From positions 186,001 through 250,000 of the forward strand of contig NZ_LVCF01000025.1 of the NCBI RefSeq assembly GCF_001594145.1: a stretch of DNA of 64,000 nt. Reading direction: 5' to 3'. Position numbers and translations under genes: made by a program. Every line of letters starts with the position of its first letter. Positions within the stretch are counted from its first letter, which is position 1. Shown piece after piece: positions 40,681 through 49,341 of this stretch. The notes under the pieces are model-generated. The model worked only from the letters and a program-made list of their open reading frames with translations, was not told the DNA's origin and did no database searches. Source of the DNA: Branchiibius sp. NY16-3462-2. Lineage in GTDB: Bacteria; Actinomycetota; Actinomycetes; Actinomycetales; Dermatophilaceae.

Positions 40681-42027
40681 ATGGATGGGAAGCACCTTCT
40701 GGACGAGGCCGAGCAGGCCTCGATCGCAACCGTGCAGCGGTGGCGCGCTGAGGTGAATGCGACGGCGGGACAGGCTGCTTCACCACGGATCCAGCAGGGT
40801 TTGATTCAGGAGTTGGAGTACCTCAAGGACGCGATCACCGCCCGGCAGATCAAGTTGACCGCAGCTTCGTCTGAGGACACCCGTGCCCGTCGCCCGGGGA
40901 TTCCGCATGACCGTTCGGATCGGCACACCGGGGTTGGAGTGGCCTTCGCGCGCCGACGTCACCCGGTGGCTGGGCAGCGGTTGGTGCACCAAGCCCGGGT
41001 CATCGTGGGCGAGATGCCGTCGGTATTGGCGGCGATGCGGGCTGGCCACCTGAACGAGGAGGCCGCCGCGGTCCTGGTCCGCGAGACCGAGGGCCTGAAC
41101 CCGGCCGCCCGCGCACAAACCGCTCAGGAGTTGCAGGACCGGTGGCAGTACCTCGGCGAACGTGGCCTGCGGGAAGCGGCCCGGGGCATCGTCACGCGGC
41201 TGGATCCCGACCTGGCCAAGGTGCGCGCGATCGCCGCTGCCGAGGACCGGCACGTGACCTGGCGTTCGGCACCGGACTCGATGATGCGCCTGAGTGCCCT
41301 GGTGCCGGCCACCACCGGGTTGGGCTGTGTTCAAGCCCTGCAGTCCGCCGCGCAGGCTGCCATCAAGGAAAAGGGCGCGGAGAAGGTCACCCAGCAGGAC
41401 CGTCGCCGCGCCGAGGCGGATGCCCTGGTGGCCCTGATCACCGGGGCCGAGTCGGGGCAGCAGCCCCCGGTCGATGTGCGGGTCAACCTGATGATCCCGA
41501 TCGAGGCCCTGACCGGGGACGCGCCCGGAGTGTTGGACGGGTACGGCACGATCAGCGGCCACCTGGCGCGGGACCTGATCACGGCGTGCCCCGACGAGCA
41601 GGGCCCGGCCATCCGGCGGATCTTCACCGCGCCCGAGCATCAGGAGCTGATCGGGATGGAAAGCACCTCCCGCAGCTACACCGGGTTGCTGCGTGAGTTC
41701 ATCCGGTTACGTGATCAACGCTGCCGCACGCCGTACTGCGAGTCACCGGCCAAGCACACCGACCACATCCAGCCCGCCGCGACCGGTGGTCCTACCACCG
41801 CAGGCAACGGCCGCGTCACGTGCGCCGGGTGCAACTACGACAAAGAAGACCCCGACTACCACGTCACTGGCGACGCTGGGCAGGTCATCTGCACGGTGGG
41901 CGGGGTGAGCGTCCGCTCCCAGCCTCCGCAACCGCCCAGCAGCTCACCGCCGACCACGGTTTTCGGATTCGAACGCAAGTTCATCGACATCATCTGGCAC
42001 GGCTTCACCACGCCTCGACGCGAGTGA
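40681..42027 (+). CDS. DUF222 / HNH endonuclease domain protein
   Basis: 448 residues. A helical DUF222 region (about 20-320) precedes a C-terminal HNH motif (about 345-395: LRDQRCRTPYCESP, then HTDHIQPAATGGPT, then NGRVTCAGCNYDKE), with the zinc-like Cys pairs and the HNH His/Asn. This is the family repeated in many actinobacterial genomes (13E12-like). Its biology is unclear; relation to mobile or selfish DNA has been suggested from copy number. The ATG at 40681 is the first within the conserved part; upstream in-frame sequence is the antisense of the dead NUDIX gene. Confidence 0.88.
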   Translation: MDGKHLLDEAEQASIATVQRWRAEVNATAGQAASPRIQQGLIQELEYLKDAITARQIKLTAASSEDTRARRPGIPHDRSDRHTGVGVAFARRRHPVAGQRLVHQARVIVGEMPSVLAAMRAGHLNEEAAAVLVRETEGLNPAARAQTAQELQDRWQYLGERGLREAARGIVTRLDPDLAKVRAIAAAEDRHVTWRSAPDSMMRLSALVPATTGLGCVQALQSAAQAAIKEKGAEKVTQQDRRRAEADALVALITGAESGQQPPVDVRVNLMIPIEALTGDAPGVLDGYGTISGHLARDLITACPDEQGPAIRRIFTAPEHQELIGMESTSRSYTGLLREFIRLRDQRCRTPYCESPAKHTDHIQPAATGGPTTAGNGRVTCAGCNYDKEDPDYHVTGDAGQVICTVGGVSVRSQPPQPPSSSPPTTVFGFERKFIDIIWHGFTTPRRE

Positions 42028-42065
42028 ACACGTCGCAAGTGACCGCGAATCCGCCTCTGCCGCCG

Positions 42066-42081
42066 TACGATCTGCGCTGTG
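42066..42081 (+). promoter_or_regulatory. Leaderless promoter of the first VIT gene
   Basis: TACGAT (42066-42071) lies 7 nt before the GTG at 42079. The stretch from this -10 through the first codons is repeated exactly before the second VIT gene at 42780. Confidence 0.6.
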
Positions 42082-42762
42082 GCGAAGGTGACCCAGGTGA
42101 CCCCGCGCGTACGCGAGGAGATGTGGCGCGAGCGGGTCGTCGACATGAACGATGGCATCCTCGGCGTGGCTGGCCTGCTCCAAGGACTGGTCGCCGCCGA
42201 CATCTACAACTCGACGATCGTCATCACGGCCACCATCGCCATCGTCGCGGGTGCCTTCTCGCTGGGCGCCTTGCGGTACACCGAAGCCAGCTTCACCCGC
42301 GACGCAGTGATGGACGACATCGCTGAGGAAAAGCGCCTACATGCCCTGTCCCCGGACGAGGAGTTCCAGGAACTCGTCGACATCTATCTCGACAAGGGAC
42401 TGAGCGATGAGCTGGCGCACCAGGTCGCGACTGAACTGACCGCGCGTGACGCTTTGGCCGCACATCTCACCGAAGAACTCGAGATCGATGAACGAGACAT
42501 CGCATCCCCGTGGCTCGCCGGATTGAGTGCGTCACTCGCCTTCGCGGTCGGCGCACTGATCCCCACCGTCATCGCGATCGTTGTCACGCCGCACGACCGG
42601 CTCCTGGTCACCATCGCTGTCGTCACCCTGTCCCTGGCCCTCACGTCGTTCGTGGGCGCCAAGTTCGGCGGTACCCACCCGCTACGGACCGTGCTGCGCT
42701 CGGTGTCCTTCGGCTTGCTCATCATCGGCATCGCCGCGGCCGTCGGCGAAGTCATCTACTGA
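42079..42762 (+). CDS. VIT1/CCC1 family transporter, first tandem copy
   Basis: 227 residues and five helices with the VIT arrangement: WRERVVDMNDGILGVAGLLQG (helix 1 with the acidic metal entry), GAFSLGALRYTEASFTRDAV, a long cytoplasmic helical domain rich in Glu/Asp/His (about 75-135, LSPDEEFQELVDIYLDKG), then three C-terminal helices. Relatives move Fe2+ or Mn2+ against a proton gradient. GTG start, leaderless. The next gene is a duplicate. Confidence 0.9.
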   Translation: MAKVTQVTPRVREEMWRERVVDMNDGILGVAGLLQGLVAADIYNSTIVITATIAIVAGAFSLGALRYTEASFTRDAVMDDIAEEKRLHALSPDEEFQELVDIYLDKGLSDELAHQVATELTARDALAAHLTEELEIDERDIASPWLAGLSASLAFAVGALIPTVIAIVVTPHDRLLVTIAVVTLSLALTSFVGAKFGGTHPLRTVLRSVSFGLLIIGIAAAVGEVIY

Positions 42763-42779
42763 CCACGGCCCCGCCGCAC

Positions 42780-42795
42780 TACGATCTGCGCTGTG
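42780..42795 (+). promoter_or_regulatory. Leaderless promoter of the second VIT gene
   Basis: TACGAT (42780-42785), 7 nt before the GTG at 42793, identical in sequence and spacing to the promoter of the first copy. It starts 18 nt after the first copy's stop, so the second gene can be transcribed on its own. Confidence 0.6.
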
Positions 42796-43467
42796 GCGAA
42801 GGTGACCCCGCGGATACGCGCGCAGATCTGGCGCGAGCGCGTGGTCGACGTCAACGACGGCATCCTCGGAGTGGCCGGTCTGCTCTCGGGTCTGGTCACC
42901 GCCGACCTGCGCAGCACCACCATCATCGTCACGGCGGCCGTCGCCATCGCTGCGGGCGCAACCTCGATGGCCGCCATGCGATTCACCGAAGCCTCCTTCA
43001 ACCGGGACGCGATCATGGAGGAGATCGCGGAGACGAAGCGCCGGTTGGCGCTGACCCCGCAGGAGGAGTACGACGAGTTGGTCGATATCTACCTCGACAA
43101 AGGACTCAGCGACCGGTTGGCTCACGAAGTCGCGCAGGAACTCAGCGCCCACAACGCGCTCGAGGCCCACATCGACGACGAACTGGACCTCGACGAGCGC
43201 GACTTCCAGTCACCGGTCACCGCCGGGCTGACCGCCGCATTTGCCTTCCTGGTGGGCGCCCTCATGCCGACGCTGATCGCGCTCCTCGTCCCGCCCTACA
43301 ACCAACTGATGGTCACCCTCGGCGCGGTCACCCTGTCGCTCGGCGTCACCTCGTTCGTGGGCGCGAAGTTCGGTCACACCCACCCGGCCCGCACCATCAT
43401 CCGAGCGGTCGGCTTCGGGCTCCTGACGCTCGCTATCGCGTCCGGCGTCGGCGAACTGGCCGACTGA
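42793..43467 (+). CDS. VIT1/CCC1 family transporter, second tandem copy
   Basis: 224 residues, homologous along its whole length to the preceding gene (WRERVVDVNDGILGVAGLLSG, MRFTEASFNRDAIMEEIAE, EEYDELVDIYLDKGLSD). It keeps the acidic cytoplasmic domain and all membrane segments, with moderate divergence concentrated in the second helix and the loops. The duplication carried its promoter along. Both copies look intact, so dosage or different metal preference are the obvious options. Confidence 0.9.
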   Translation: MAKVTPRIRAQIWRERVVDVNDGILGVAGLLSGLVTADLRSTTIIVTAAVAIAAGATSMAAMRFTEASFNRDAIMEEIAETKRRLALTPQEEYDELVDIYLDKGLSDRLAHEVAQELSAHNALEAHIDDELDLDERDFQSPVTAGLTAAFAFLVGALMPTLIALLVPPYNQLMVTLGAVTLSLGVTSFVGAKFGHTHPARTIIRAVGFGLLTLAIASGVGELAD

Positions 43468-43518
43468 CGCCCCTCAGGTAGGTGGCAGGCAGCGGGACCG
43501 ACCGGCAAGGCTGACCCT

Positions 43519-44802
43519 ATGAACCAACCGGCGATCCTGTGGCTGCGTCGCGACCTGCGCCGCCACGACCACCCCGCGCTGCTGAAGGCGCACGAGGACG
43601 CCGGCAGCGCAGGCGTCCTGCCCCTCTTCGTGATCGACCCCGTGCTGTGGAAGTCCGCCGGACCAGCCCGGCGCGGCTGGCTGGCCGCGACCCTCAAAGC
43701 CACCAGCTCGGCGTACGTCGATCGGCTGGTTATCCGCCTGGGTGACCCTGCCGCCGTGGTCCCGAAGGTGGCTCGTGAGCTCGGCGCCGCGCGCGTGCAC
43801 GTGACGCGCGAGACCACCCCCTACGGCACGCGGCGGGACCGCAAGATCGCCAAGGAGGTCGAACTCGTCGAGACCGGAACGCCGTACGCGGTCGGACCCG
43901 GCCTGATCACCAACGGCAGCGGCAACCCCTACAAGGTGTTCACGCCGTTCTCGAAGGCGTGGCGTGATCACGGCTGGCCGGCGCCCGCACAGGTCGAGAG
44001 GGTGCACTGGGCGACCGCGGATTCCGACGGTCGCGTCGAGAAAATGCTCGACAAGGCGATCCGCGAGGCACCTGACCTGCCGCCCGCCGGTGAGGACGCC
44101 GCCATGAAGCGCTGGCACGAATTCCTTGACGACATCGGCGATTACGGCGACGACCGCGACCGCCCCGACCTCGACGCCACGTCCCGCCTGTCGCCCTATC
44201 TGAAGTACGGCGTCCTGCACCCGCGCACGCTGCTCGCCGAAGTGGCCAGAGGCAAGGGCGCTGAGCGCTACGTCACCGAGTTGGCCTGGCGGGAGTTCTA
44301 CGCCGACGTCCTCCATCACAACCCGCGCTCCGCGTGGCACGACCTCAACCCGCTCGGCATTCCCTACGACGACCCCGACGAAACCTTCGAGGCGTGGAAG
44401 GAGGGTCGCACCGGCTTCCCCATCGTCGACGCGGGAATGCGGCAGCTGAACGAGACCGGCTGGATGCACAACCGGGTCCGGATGATCACCGCCAGCTTCC
44501 TCACCAAGGACCTGCACATCTGGTGGCCGCACGGTGCGCGCTACTTCCTGGACCGCCTGATCGACGGCGACATCGCGTCGAACAACCATGGCTGGCAATG
44601 GGTTGCGGGCACCGGCACCGATGCTGCTCCGTACTTCCGGGTCTTCAACCCGACCACGCAGGGCGAGAAGTTCGACCCAAAGGGCGCCTACGTCCGCCGC
44701 TGGATCCCCGAGCTCGGCACCGACGACTACCCCGAGCCGATCATCGATCACAAGGCCGAGCGCGAGGAGACGCTACGGCGCTACGAGCACCGGGGGCACT
44801 GA
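43519..44802 (+). CDS. phrB: Deoxyribodipyrimidine photolyase (CPD class I type)
   Basis: 427 residues. An N-terminal photolyase alpha/beta domain (LWLRRDLRRHDHPALLKA) holds the antenna site. The C-terminal FAD domain carries ELAWREFYADVLHHNP, TGFPIVDAGMRQLNETGWMHNR and NNHGWQWVAGTGTDAAPY, with the tryptophans used for electron transfer to FAD. It repairs UV-induced pyrimidine dimers using blue light. It is slightly shorter than E. coli PhrB. Its 3' end overlaps the convergent zur gene by 22 bp. Confidence 0.95.
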   Translation: MNQPAILWLRRDLRRHDHPALLKAHEDAGSAGVLPLFVIDPVLWKSAGPARRGWLAATLKATSSAYVDRLVIRLGDPAAVVPKVARELGAARVHVTRETTPYGTRRDRKIAKEVELVETGTPYAVGPGLITNGSGNPYKVFTPFSKAWRDHGWPAPAQVERVHWATADSDGRVEKMLDKAIREAPDLPPAGEDAAMKRWHEFLDDIGDYGDDRDRPDLDATSRLSPYLKYGVLHPRTLLAEVARGKGAERYVTELAWREFYADVLHHNPRSAWHDLNPLGIPYDDPDETFEAWKEGRTGFPIVDAGMRQLNETGWMHNRVRMITASFLTKDLHIWWPHGARYFLDRLIDGDIASNNHGWQWVAGTGTDAAPYFRVFNPTTQGEKFDPKGAYVRRWIPELGTDDYPEPIIDHKAEREETLRRYEHRGH

Positions 44803-45173
44803 CCGAAGATCTCCACGGTATGGCTGACCTGCGTGTAGCCGGCATCGGCAGCGATCTGCGCCGCCCACTTCTCCACCGCGGAGCTGGCCACTTCGACGCT
44901 TGCTCCGCACGAACGGCACACCAGATGGTGATGGTGCGAGTCAGCCTCGGACGGCCCGCACAGCCGGTACCGGCTCTCTCCATCCGGCCCCTGCACGACA
45001 TCGGCCCGGCCGTCTTCGACGAGTGCGTTCAACTGTCGGTAGACCGTGGCCAGACCGATCGACTGGCCGTCCACCCGCAGGCCCGCGTGCAGTTCCTGCG
45101 CGCTGCGGAAGGTCGTATCGGACGCCAACGCCGCCTCGACCGCGGCGCCCTGCTTCGTGACGCGGCGGCTCAT
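44781..45173 (-). CDS. zur: Fur-family zinc uptake regulator
   Basis: 130 residues. A winged helix (about 1-75) with SIGLATVYRQLNALVEDG as recognition region, then a dimerisation domain with HHHHLVCRSCG and a C-terminal FGQCPRC, giving the structural Cys4 zinc site and the His-rich sensor site of Zur proteins. It is the last gene of a znuACB-zur operon, which identifies the metal as zinc. The ATG overlaps the znuB stop by 4 nt. It is expected to repress the operon when zinc is sufficient, through the dyad upstream of znuA. Confidence 0.93.
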   Translation of the reverse strand: MSRRVTKQGAAVEAALASDTTFRSAQELHAGLRVDGQSIGLATVYRQLNALVEDGRADVVQGPDGESRYRLCGPSEADSHHHHLVCRSCGASVEVASSAVEKWAAQIAADAGYTQVSHTVEIFGQCPRCS

Positions 45174-46021
45174 GCGACCCTCCTGGCCGTCCAACCGCGA
45201 GCGCTGCGGGCCCGCCCGACCGCCCAGCAGATCAGGTAGATCAGGAACGACAACGTGGTGACATATGGACTGATCGGGATGCTCGCACCCGTCGCCAGGA
45301 GAATCCCGCCGACCATCGCGATCAGCGCGAAAACCGTTGCCAGCACAGGCGCCCACACCGGCGAAGCGGTCACCCGGAACGCCGCCGCTGCCGGCGTCAC
45401 GAGCAGCGAGAGCACCAGCAGCGCACCGACGACCTGGATCGACAGTGCGACCGCGACACCGAGCGCCAGCATGAAGGCCAGCGACAACGCCCGCACCGGC
45501 ACACCGCGGGCCTGCGCGACCTCCGGGTCGACACTGGCGAAGAGCAACGGCCGCCACATGATCAGCAACGCGACGATGGCGACGACCGAGCCGACCAGCA
45601 ACGCGGCCAGTTGGGTGTCGTCCACTGCCACGATCTGACCCAGCAACAACCCGAACTTGTTGGCCGAACGCCCTTGGTAGAGAGACAAACACAGCACGCC
45701 AAGGCCCAGACCGAACGGCATGAGTACGCCGATGATCGAGTTGCGATCCCGCGCCCGGCTCCCGAGGAAGCCGAGAATGGCCGCCGCAATCAACGATCCG
45801 ATCACCGACCCGGCCACCACGTTGATACCGAAGAGCAGCGCCGCCGACGCGCCCGCAAAGGACAGCTCGCTGATCCCGTGCACCGCGAACGGCAGGTCAC
45901 GCATCATCACGAAGGTTCCGAACAGGCCACCGAGGAAGCCCAGCGCGACCGCCGCGATGAGCGAATTCTGCACCAGCGGAAGAAGTTCCGCGTAGTCACT
46001 GAAGTCAAAGATCCGGTCCAT
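45170..46021 (-). CDS. znuB: Zinc ABC transporter permease
   Basis: 283 residues with about eight helices of the ABC-3 (ZnuB/TroC) family: QNSLIAAVALGFLGGLFG, FAVHGISELSFAGASAAL (the conserved HxxxS/A-F-A-G-A-A region), and QVVGALLVLSLLVTPAAAA. It forms the membrane channel for Zn2+ delivered by ZnuA. It shares one nucleotide with the znuC stop and overlaps zur by 4 nt, so all four genes are cotranscribed and coupled. Confidence 0.95.
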   Translation of the reverse strand: MDRIFDFSDYAELLPLVQNSLIAAVALGFLGGLFGTFVMMRDLPFAVHGISELSFAGASAALLFGINVVAGSVIGSLIAAAILGFLGSRARDRNSIIGVLMPFGLGLGVLCLSLYQGRSANKFGLLLGQIVAVDDTQLAALLVGSVVAIVALLIMWRPLLFASVDPEVAQARGVPVRALSLAFMLALGVAVALSIQVVGALLVLSLLVTPAAAAFRVTASPVWAPVLATVFALIAMVGGILLATGASIPISPYVTTLSFLIYLICWAVGRARSARGWTARRVA

Positions 46022-46830
46022 CAGTGCTCCTCCCCCGGGTGGCAGTGCTGATGATGGGTGTCGCCGGCGGCGATGTCGGTGCCGAGCACCACGATGCGAT
46101 CGCCGCGTCGGATCACCTCGATCGGTGCTCCATAGAGCCGGCTCAGCGTCTCGTCGTTCATCACTTCCTCAACCGTGCCCAGCTGGAAGCTGCCGTCGAC
46201 CAGGTACAGCACTCGATCGCAATAGGGCAGCACGGGATTCAGCTCATGGGTGATGAAAAGCGTTGCCGTGTCGTTGCGCCGCTGGTCCGAGATCAGTTGC
46301 ACGATGGCCTGCTGGTGGGGGATGTCCAGGGACACCAGCGGCTCGTCACACAGCAACAGCGCCGGCCGGTTGGCGATGGCCTGCGCGATCCGCAGACGCT
46401 GTTGCTCACCTCCGGACAACAACGACATCGGCACATCGGCATAGGAGGACGCCCCCACCTGCTCCAGCAGTTCGTCGACCCGTGCTTCGACACCGGCACG
46501 CCGCCGGCCCGGGCCCCAGTGGTTGCCGTCGATGCCCAGGCGCACCAGATCGCGGCCACGGATCGCGAATGCCGAAGCGGACGAACGGTGTTGCGGTACG
46601 TAGCCGATGTGTTCGTTGCCCTGATGGACCGGTTCACCGGCCACCCGGACCGTGCCCGAGAGGGGCTGCAACCCGAGGATCGCGCGCAGCAGGCTGGTCT
46701 TGCCCGAGCCGTTGGGACCGAGCACGGCGATGAACTCACCCGGCTCGACGGTCAGGTTCAGTCCGCTCCACAGGACGCGATCGCCGTACGCCAATGCGGC
46801 GTCGGTCAGCTCCAGTGCCGGGGTACTCAC
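46021..46830 (-). CDS. znuC: Zinc ABC transporter ATP-binding protein
   Basis: 269 residues. Walker A GPNGSGKTS near residue 40, Q-loop YVPQHRSS, signature LLSGGEQQRLRIAQA, Walker B ALLLCDEPLVSLD and switch HELN. A short C-terminal extension ends with DTHHQHCHPGEEH, a His/Cys tail that could bind zinc near the transporter. It overlaps the znuA stop by 4 nt. Confidence 0.95.
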   Translation of the reverse strand: MSTPALELTDAALAYGDRVLWSGLNLTVEPGEFIAVLGPNGSGKTSLLRAILGLQPLSGTVRVAGEPVHQGNEHIGYVPQHRSSASAFAIRGRDLVRLGIDGNHWGPGRRRAGVEARVDELLEQVGASSYADVPMSLLSGGEQQRLRIAQAIANRPALLLCDEPLVSLDIPHQQAIVQLISDQRRNDTATLFITHELNPVLPYCDRVLYLVDGSFQLGTVEEVMNDETLSRLYGAPIEVIRRGDRIVVLGTDIAAGDTHHQHCHPGEEH

Positions 46831-47741
46831 GGCTGGTCCAGGGCGTCAGACAGCGCGGTCAGTTGGCTCTTCATCCAGGTGACGTACGTCGATCCGGCCG
46901 GCAGCGTCTCGGTCACCGGCACCGCGGGGACGTGTGCGCTCTTCGCGGTGTCCAGCACTTTCTGAGTGATGGGCCCGGTGGTCTGAGCGTTGTAGACCAG
47001 CGCCTTCACTTGGTGAGCGGTGAACAGTTTCAGGGTCTCGTTCAGGACGCCCACCGAGACGTCGTTACCGTCCTCGATCGCGGCGCTGAAGGCTTCCGGG
47101 GTCTTGTTGACCAGACCGCACGCCTCCAGCAGGTAGCCCGGCACCGGCTCGGTGATCGCGACCGGTTGGCCGTTGTGGGCGGCCTTCACCGAAGCGGCCT
47201 GCGCTTCCAGGGTTTTCATCTGGTCGGTGAAGCCGGCCAGATTCGTGGCGAAGGTGTTCGCATGTGCGGGGTCCAGGGTCGCCAGCTTGTCCTTGATGGC
47301 GCCAGCGACCTTCAGGACGGTGGGAAAGTCGTACCAGACGTGTTCGTTGAGGTCCTCGCCCGCGGCAGCCGTCTTGCCGGAGATCTCGACGGCGTTGAGC
47401 ACGGTGTTGCTGTCTCCGACAGAAGTGACCATCTTGTCCATGAAATCGTCGTAGCCACCGCCGTTCTCGATGACGATGCCGGCGTTCTTGATGGCGAGCT
47501 GGTTGCGGACGCTGGCCTCGTATTCGTGTGGGTCCTGGCTGGGGTCATTGATGAACGACGTGACCTGCACCTGATCACCGCCGATGGTTCTGGCGATGTC
47601 ACCCCACACGTTGGTGGACGCCACCACCTGCACCGGCCCACCGCTGGAGGGGCCCGCCGAGGAGCCGCCACCGCCGCACGCCGCGAGCCCGACAGTGGCT
47701 GTTACCAATCCCAGAGAGATCCCCCAGCGGCGTCCTGTCAT
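46827..47741 (-). CDS. znuA: Zinc-binding lipoprotein (ABC substrate-binding)
   Basis: 304 residues. The signal peptide ends at lipobox GLAAC, followed by a Gly/Ser linker. Cluster A-I features: VASTNVWGDIARTIGG, the first His ligand in DPSQDPHEYEAS, the second in LNEHVWYDFPTV, and the third position in the C-lobe (ITEPVPGYLLEACG) where a His is usual but absent; a later Glu/Asp may complete the site. It lacks the long His-rich loop of E. coli ZnuA. It captures Zn2+ outside the membrane. The start has TATCGT 7 nt upstream, embedded in a Zur-type dyad. Confidence 0.93.
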   Translation of the reverse strand: MTGRRWGISLGLVTATVGLAACGGGGSSAGPSSGGPVQVVASTNVWGDIARTIGGDQVQVTSFINDPSQDPHEYEASVRNQLAIKNAGIVIENGGGYDDFMDKMVTSVGDSNTVLNAVEISGKTAAAGEDLNEHVWYDFPTVLKVAGAIKDKLATLDPAHANTFATNLAGFTDQMKTLEAQAASVKAAHNGQPVAITEPVPGYLLEACGLVNKTPEAFSAAIEDGNDVSVGVLNETLKLFTAHQVKALVYNAQTTGPITQKVLDTAKSAHVPAVPVTETLPAGSTYVTWMKSQLTALSDALDQP

Positions 47742-47750
47742 GACCTAAAC

Positions 47751-47763
47751 GATAACGGTTCTC
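47751..47763. promoter_or_regulatory. Zur box covering the znuA -10
   Basis: GATAACGGTTCTC is a 6-1-6 dyad close to the TGATAACGGTTTTCA type of actinobacterial Zur boxes. On the minus strand its end forms part of TATCGT (47749-47754), the -10 hexamer that ends 7 nt before the znuA ATG. Zn-Zur binding would block polymerase directly. Position and the zur gene in the operon support the call. Confidence 0.75.
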
Positions 47764-47883
47764 ATTTCCATCAGCAAGTCAGAAGTGGGCGGTACGCGTG
47801 AGTAACCCAACATTTTCGCGCGACACGTGTCTCAAACGCGGTCAGGACTGCCGGTAACGCACAGTTATCGCAATACTGCTGGT

Positions 47884-48495
47884 ATGAGCGAAACATTGAT
47901 CTCCGATCCCGACGACTCCGGTCTCCGGATTGACGCCAATACCCTGGAGCGCACTGTCGCCCAGCGTTTCAAGCAGTTCCTGTTGGTGACCGGTGCGGTG
48001 TTGCTGGTCATTGGACTGCTCATCCTGATCTGGCCCGGTCACACCGCCAAGGCCATCACCGCGCTACTGGCGATCGGGGTGCTGTTCTCCGCCCTGGGTA
48101 ACGCCGCTGTCGCCCTCACCCCCGGCCTGCCGACCCGCGCCCGGGTCATCGCCGCCATCGTTGCGGTGCTGTTTGCGTGGGCCGGCATCTGGGCGCTGTT
48201 CAACCTGGGCAGCACGACCGTGGGCCTGGCCTTCGTGGTCGGCCTGTTCATCGGTATCGCGTGGATCATCGACGGCATCGCCGCCCTGGTCACCCTGGGC
48301 GACGCACCCTCGAAGGTCTGGGCCGTCATCTTCGGTCTGATCAGCATCGTCGCCGGCGTCATCCTGCTGATCGGCCCGATCTCCGGTGCCGCCATCATCT
48401 GGCTGCTGGTCGGAATCGCCTTCGTGGTCATGGGTGTTCTGCAGATCATCCGTGGTCTGCGCTTCGGCAACCAGACGATCAAGGCAACCCTGTAA
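47884..48495 (+). CDS. HdeD/DUF308 family membrane protein
   Basis: 203 residues with six helices in three pairs, the DUF308 repeat: RFKQFLLVTGAVLLVIGLLIL with a WPG motif (ILIWPGHTAKAITALLAIG), then VGLAFVVGLFIGIAWIIDGI and SGAAIIWLLVGIAFVVMGV. Function unknown; E. coli HdeD helps acid resistance at high density. Start ATG 47884: an AATACT hexamer ends 6 nt upstream, while an upstream in-frame start at 47827 would put translation into promoter DNA. A strong bidirectional hairpin ends the gene. Confidence 0.88.
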   Translation: MSETLISDPDDSGLRIDANTLERTVAQRFKQFLLVTGAVLLVIGLLILIWPGHTAKAITALLAIGVLFSALGNAAVALTPGLPTRARVIAAIVAVLFAWAGIWALFNLGSTTVGLAFVVGLFIGIAWIIDGIAALVTLGDAPSKVWAVIFGLISIVAGVILLIGPISGAAIIWLLVGIAFVVMGVLQIIRGLRFGNQTIKATL

Positions 48496-48509
48496 CGAAC
48501 CCCCTGGGC

Positions 48510-48551
48510 AAAGCCCCGGTTCTCGGTCACCGACCGCTGAACCGGGGCTTT
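48510..48551. terminator. Bidirectional hairpin between convergent genes
   Basis: AAAGCCCCGGTTC (48510-48522) pairs perfectly with GAACCGGGGCTTT (48539-48551) across a 16 nt loop, followed by T's on the plus strand. It serves the HdeD-like gene on the plus strand. Its right arm codes for the last residues of the convergent paaG gene, whose own transcript would end in A-tract-preceded stem. Confidence 0.85.
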
Positions 48552-49303
48552 TCCTTGGCCAGGAAGGACTTCACCGCGCCCAGGTGGTCCTGGGTGAGAC
48601 CGAGCCGCTGCTGGGCGGGGCCTTCTGCATCGAGCGCCTGGTCCAGCGTCGACGAGGCGGCCTGATCGAGCAGAGCCTTGGACTCGGCGTACGCCGCGGT
48701 CGGGCCGGCCGCCAACCCCACCGCGAGTTTGGTTGCGACAGAGAGCACTTCGTCCGGCGCCACCAACTCAGCGGCGATCCCCCAACTAACGGCGTCGGTC
48801 GCCGGGAACGGCATCGGCAACAACACCAGACGCCGGGCGCGGGACAACCCCACGGCGCGCTGCAGCGTCCACGACAGGCCCGAGTCGCAGGTCAGCCCGA
48901 TACCGGTGAAGGCCGTGCCCAGCTTCGCCTCGTTGGACAGCACCATCAGGTCGCACGCGAGCGCGAAGCCGAAACCCGCTCCGACACAAGTGCCGTTGAC
49001 CGCCGCGATCACCGGCTTGGGCATCGTCGCGATGGATCGCACGATCGGGTTGTAGTGCTCATCAACGGTGTTCAGGCTGCGCTCCGGCGCCGACTCCAGG
49101 TTGGCGGCGTGCTCGGCGAGGTCCTGTCCAACGCAGAACGCGGAACCGGTTCCGGTGAGGATGACCGCCCGCACGGACTGGTTGGTCGCGACGCCGGCCA
49201 GCGCATCACGCAGCGCCACCTTCACCGCGACGCTCAGCGCCGGCTGCCCCAGGGTGATGGTCGCCACGGACCCGTCGATCGTCGTACTCACAACCTCGCT
49301 CAT
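48527..49303 (-). CDS. paaG: Enoyl-CoA hydratase/isomerase, probable 1,2-epoxyphenylacetyl-CoA isomerase
   Basis: 258 residues, crotonase fold: oxyanion-hole residues in GTGSAFCVGQDL and NGTCVGAGFGFALACDL, then GLTCDSGLSWTLQRAVGLSRA. The C-terminus (LDQALDAEGPAQQRLGLTQD, FLAKEKPRFSGR) closely follows the PaaG pattern, which opens the epoxide to an oxepin-CoA. The position at the edge of the paa cluster supports it. ATG 49303 with TAATCT 7 nt upstream (leaderless). It is separated from the main paa operon by an M20 peptidase and the TetR gene. Confidence 0.82.
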   Translation of the reverse strand: MSEVVSTTIDGSVATITLGQPALSVAVKVALRDALAGVATNQSVRAVILTGTGSAFCVGQDLAEHAANLESAPERSLNTVDEHYNPIVRSIATMPKPVIAAVNGTCVGAGFGFALACDLMVLSNEAKLGTAFTGIGLTCDSGLSWTLQRAVGLSRARRLVLLPMPFPATDAVSWGIAAELVAPDEVLSVATKLAVGLAAGPTAAYAESKALLDQAASSTLDQALDAEGPAQQRLGLTQDHLGAVKSFLAKEKPRFSGR

Positions 49304-49341
49304 GCCTACGAGATTAGCCATGCAGTGGAAAGATCGAAGCC

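Noticed and set aside
40681..42027. Mobile element carrying the HNH gene
   Set aside because: No terminal inverted repeats, target duplications or transposase seen around it; HNH of the DUF222 type alone is not evidence of transposition.
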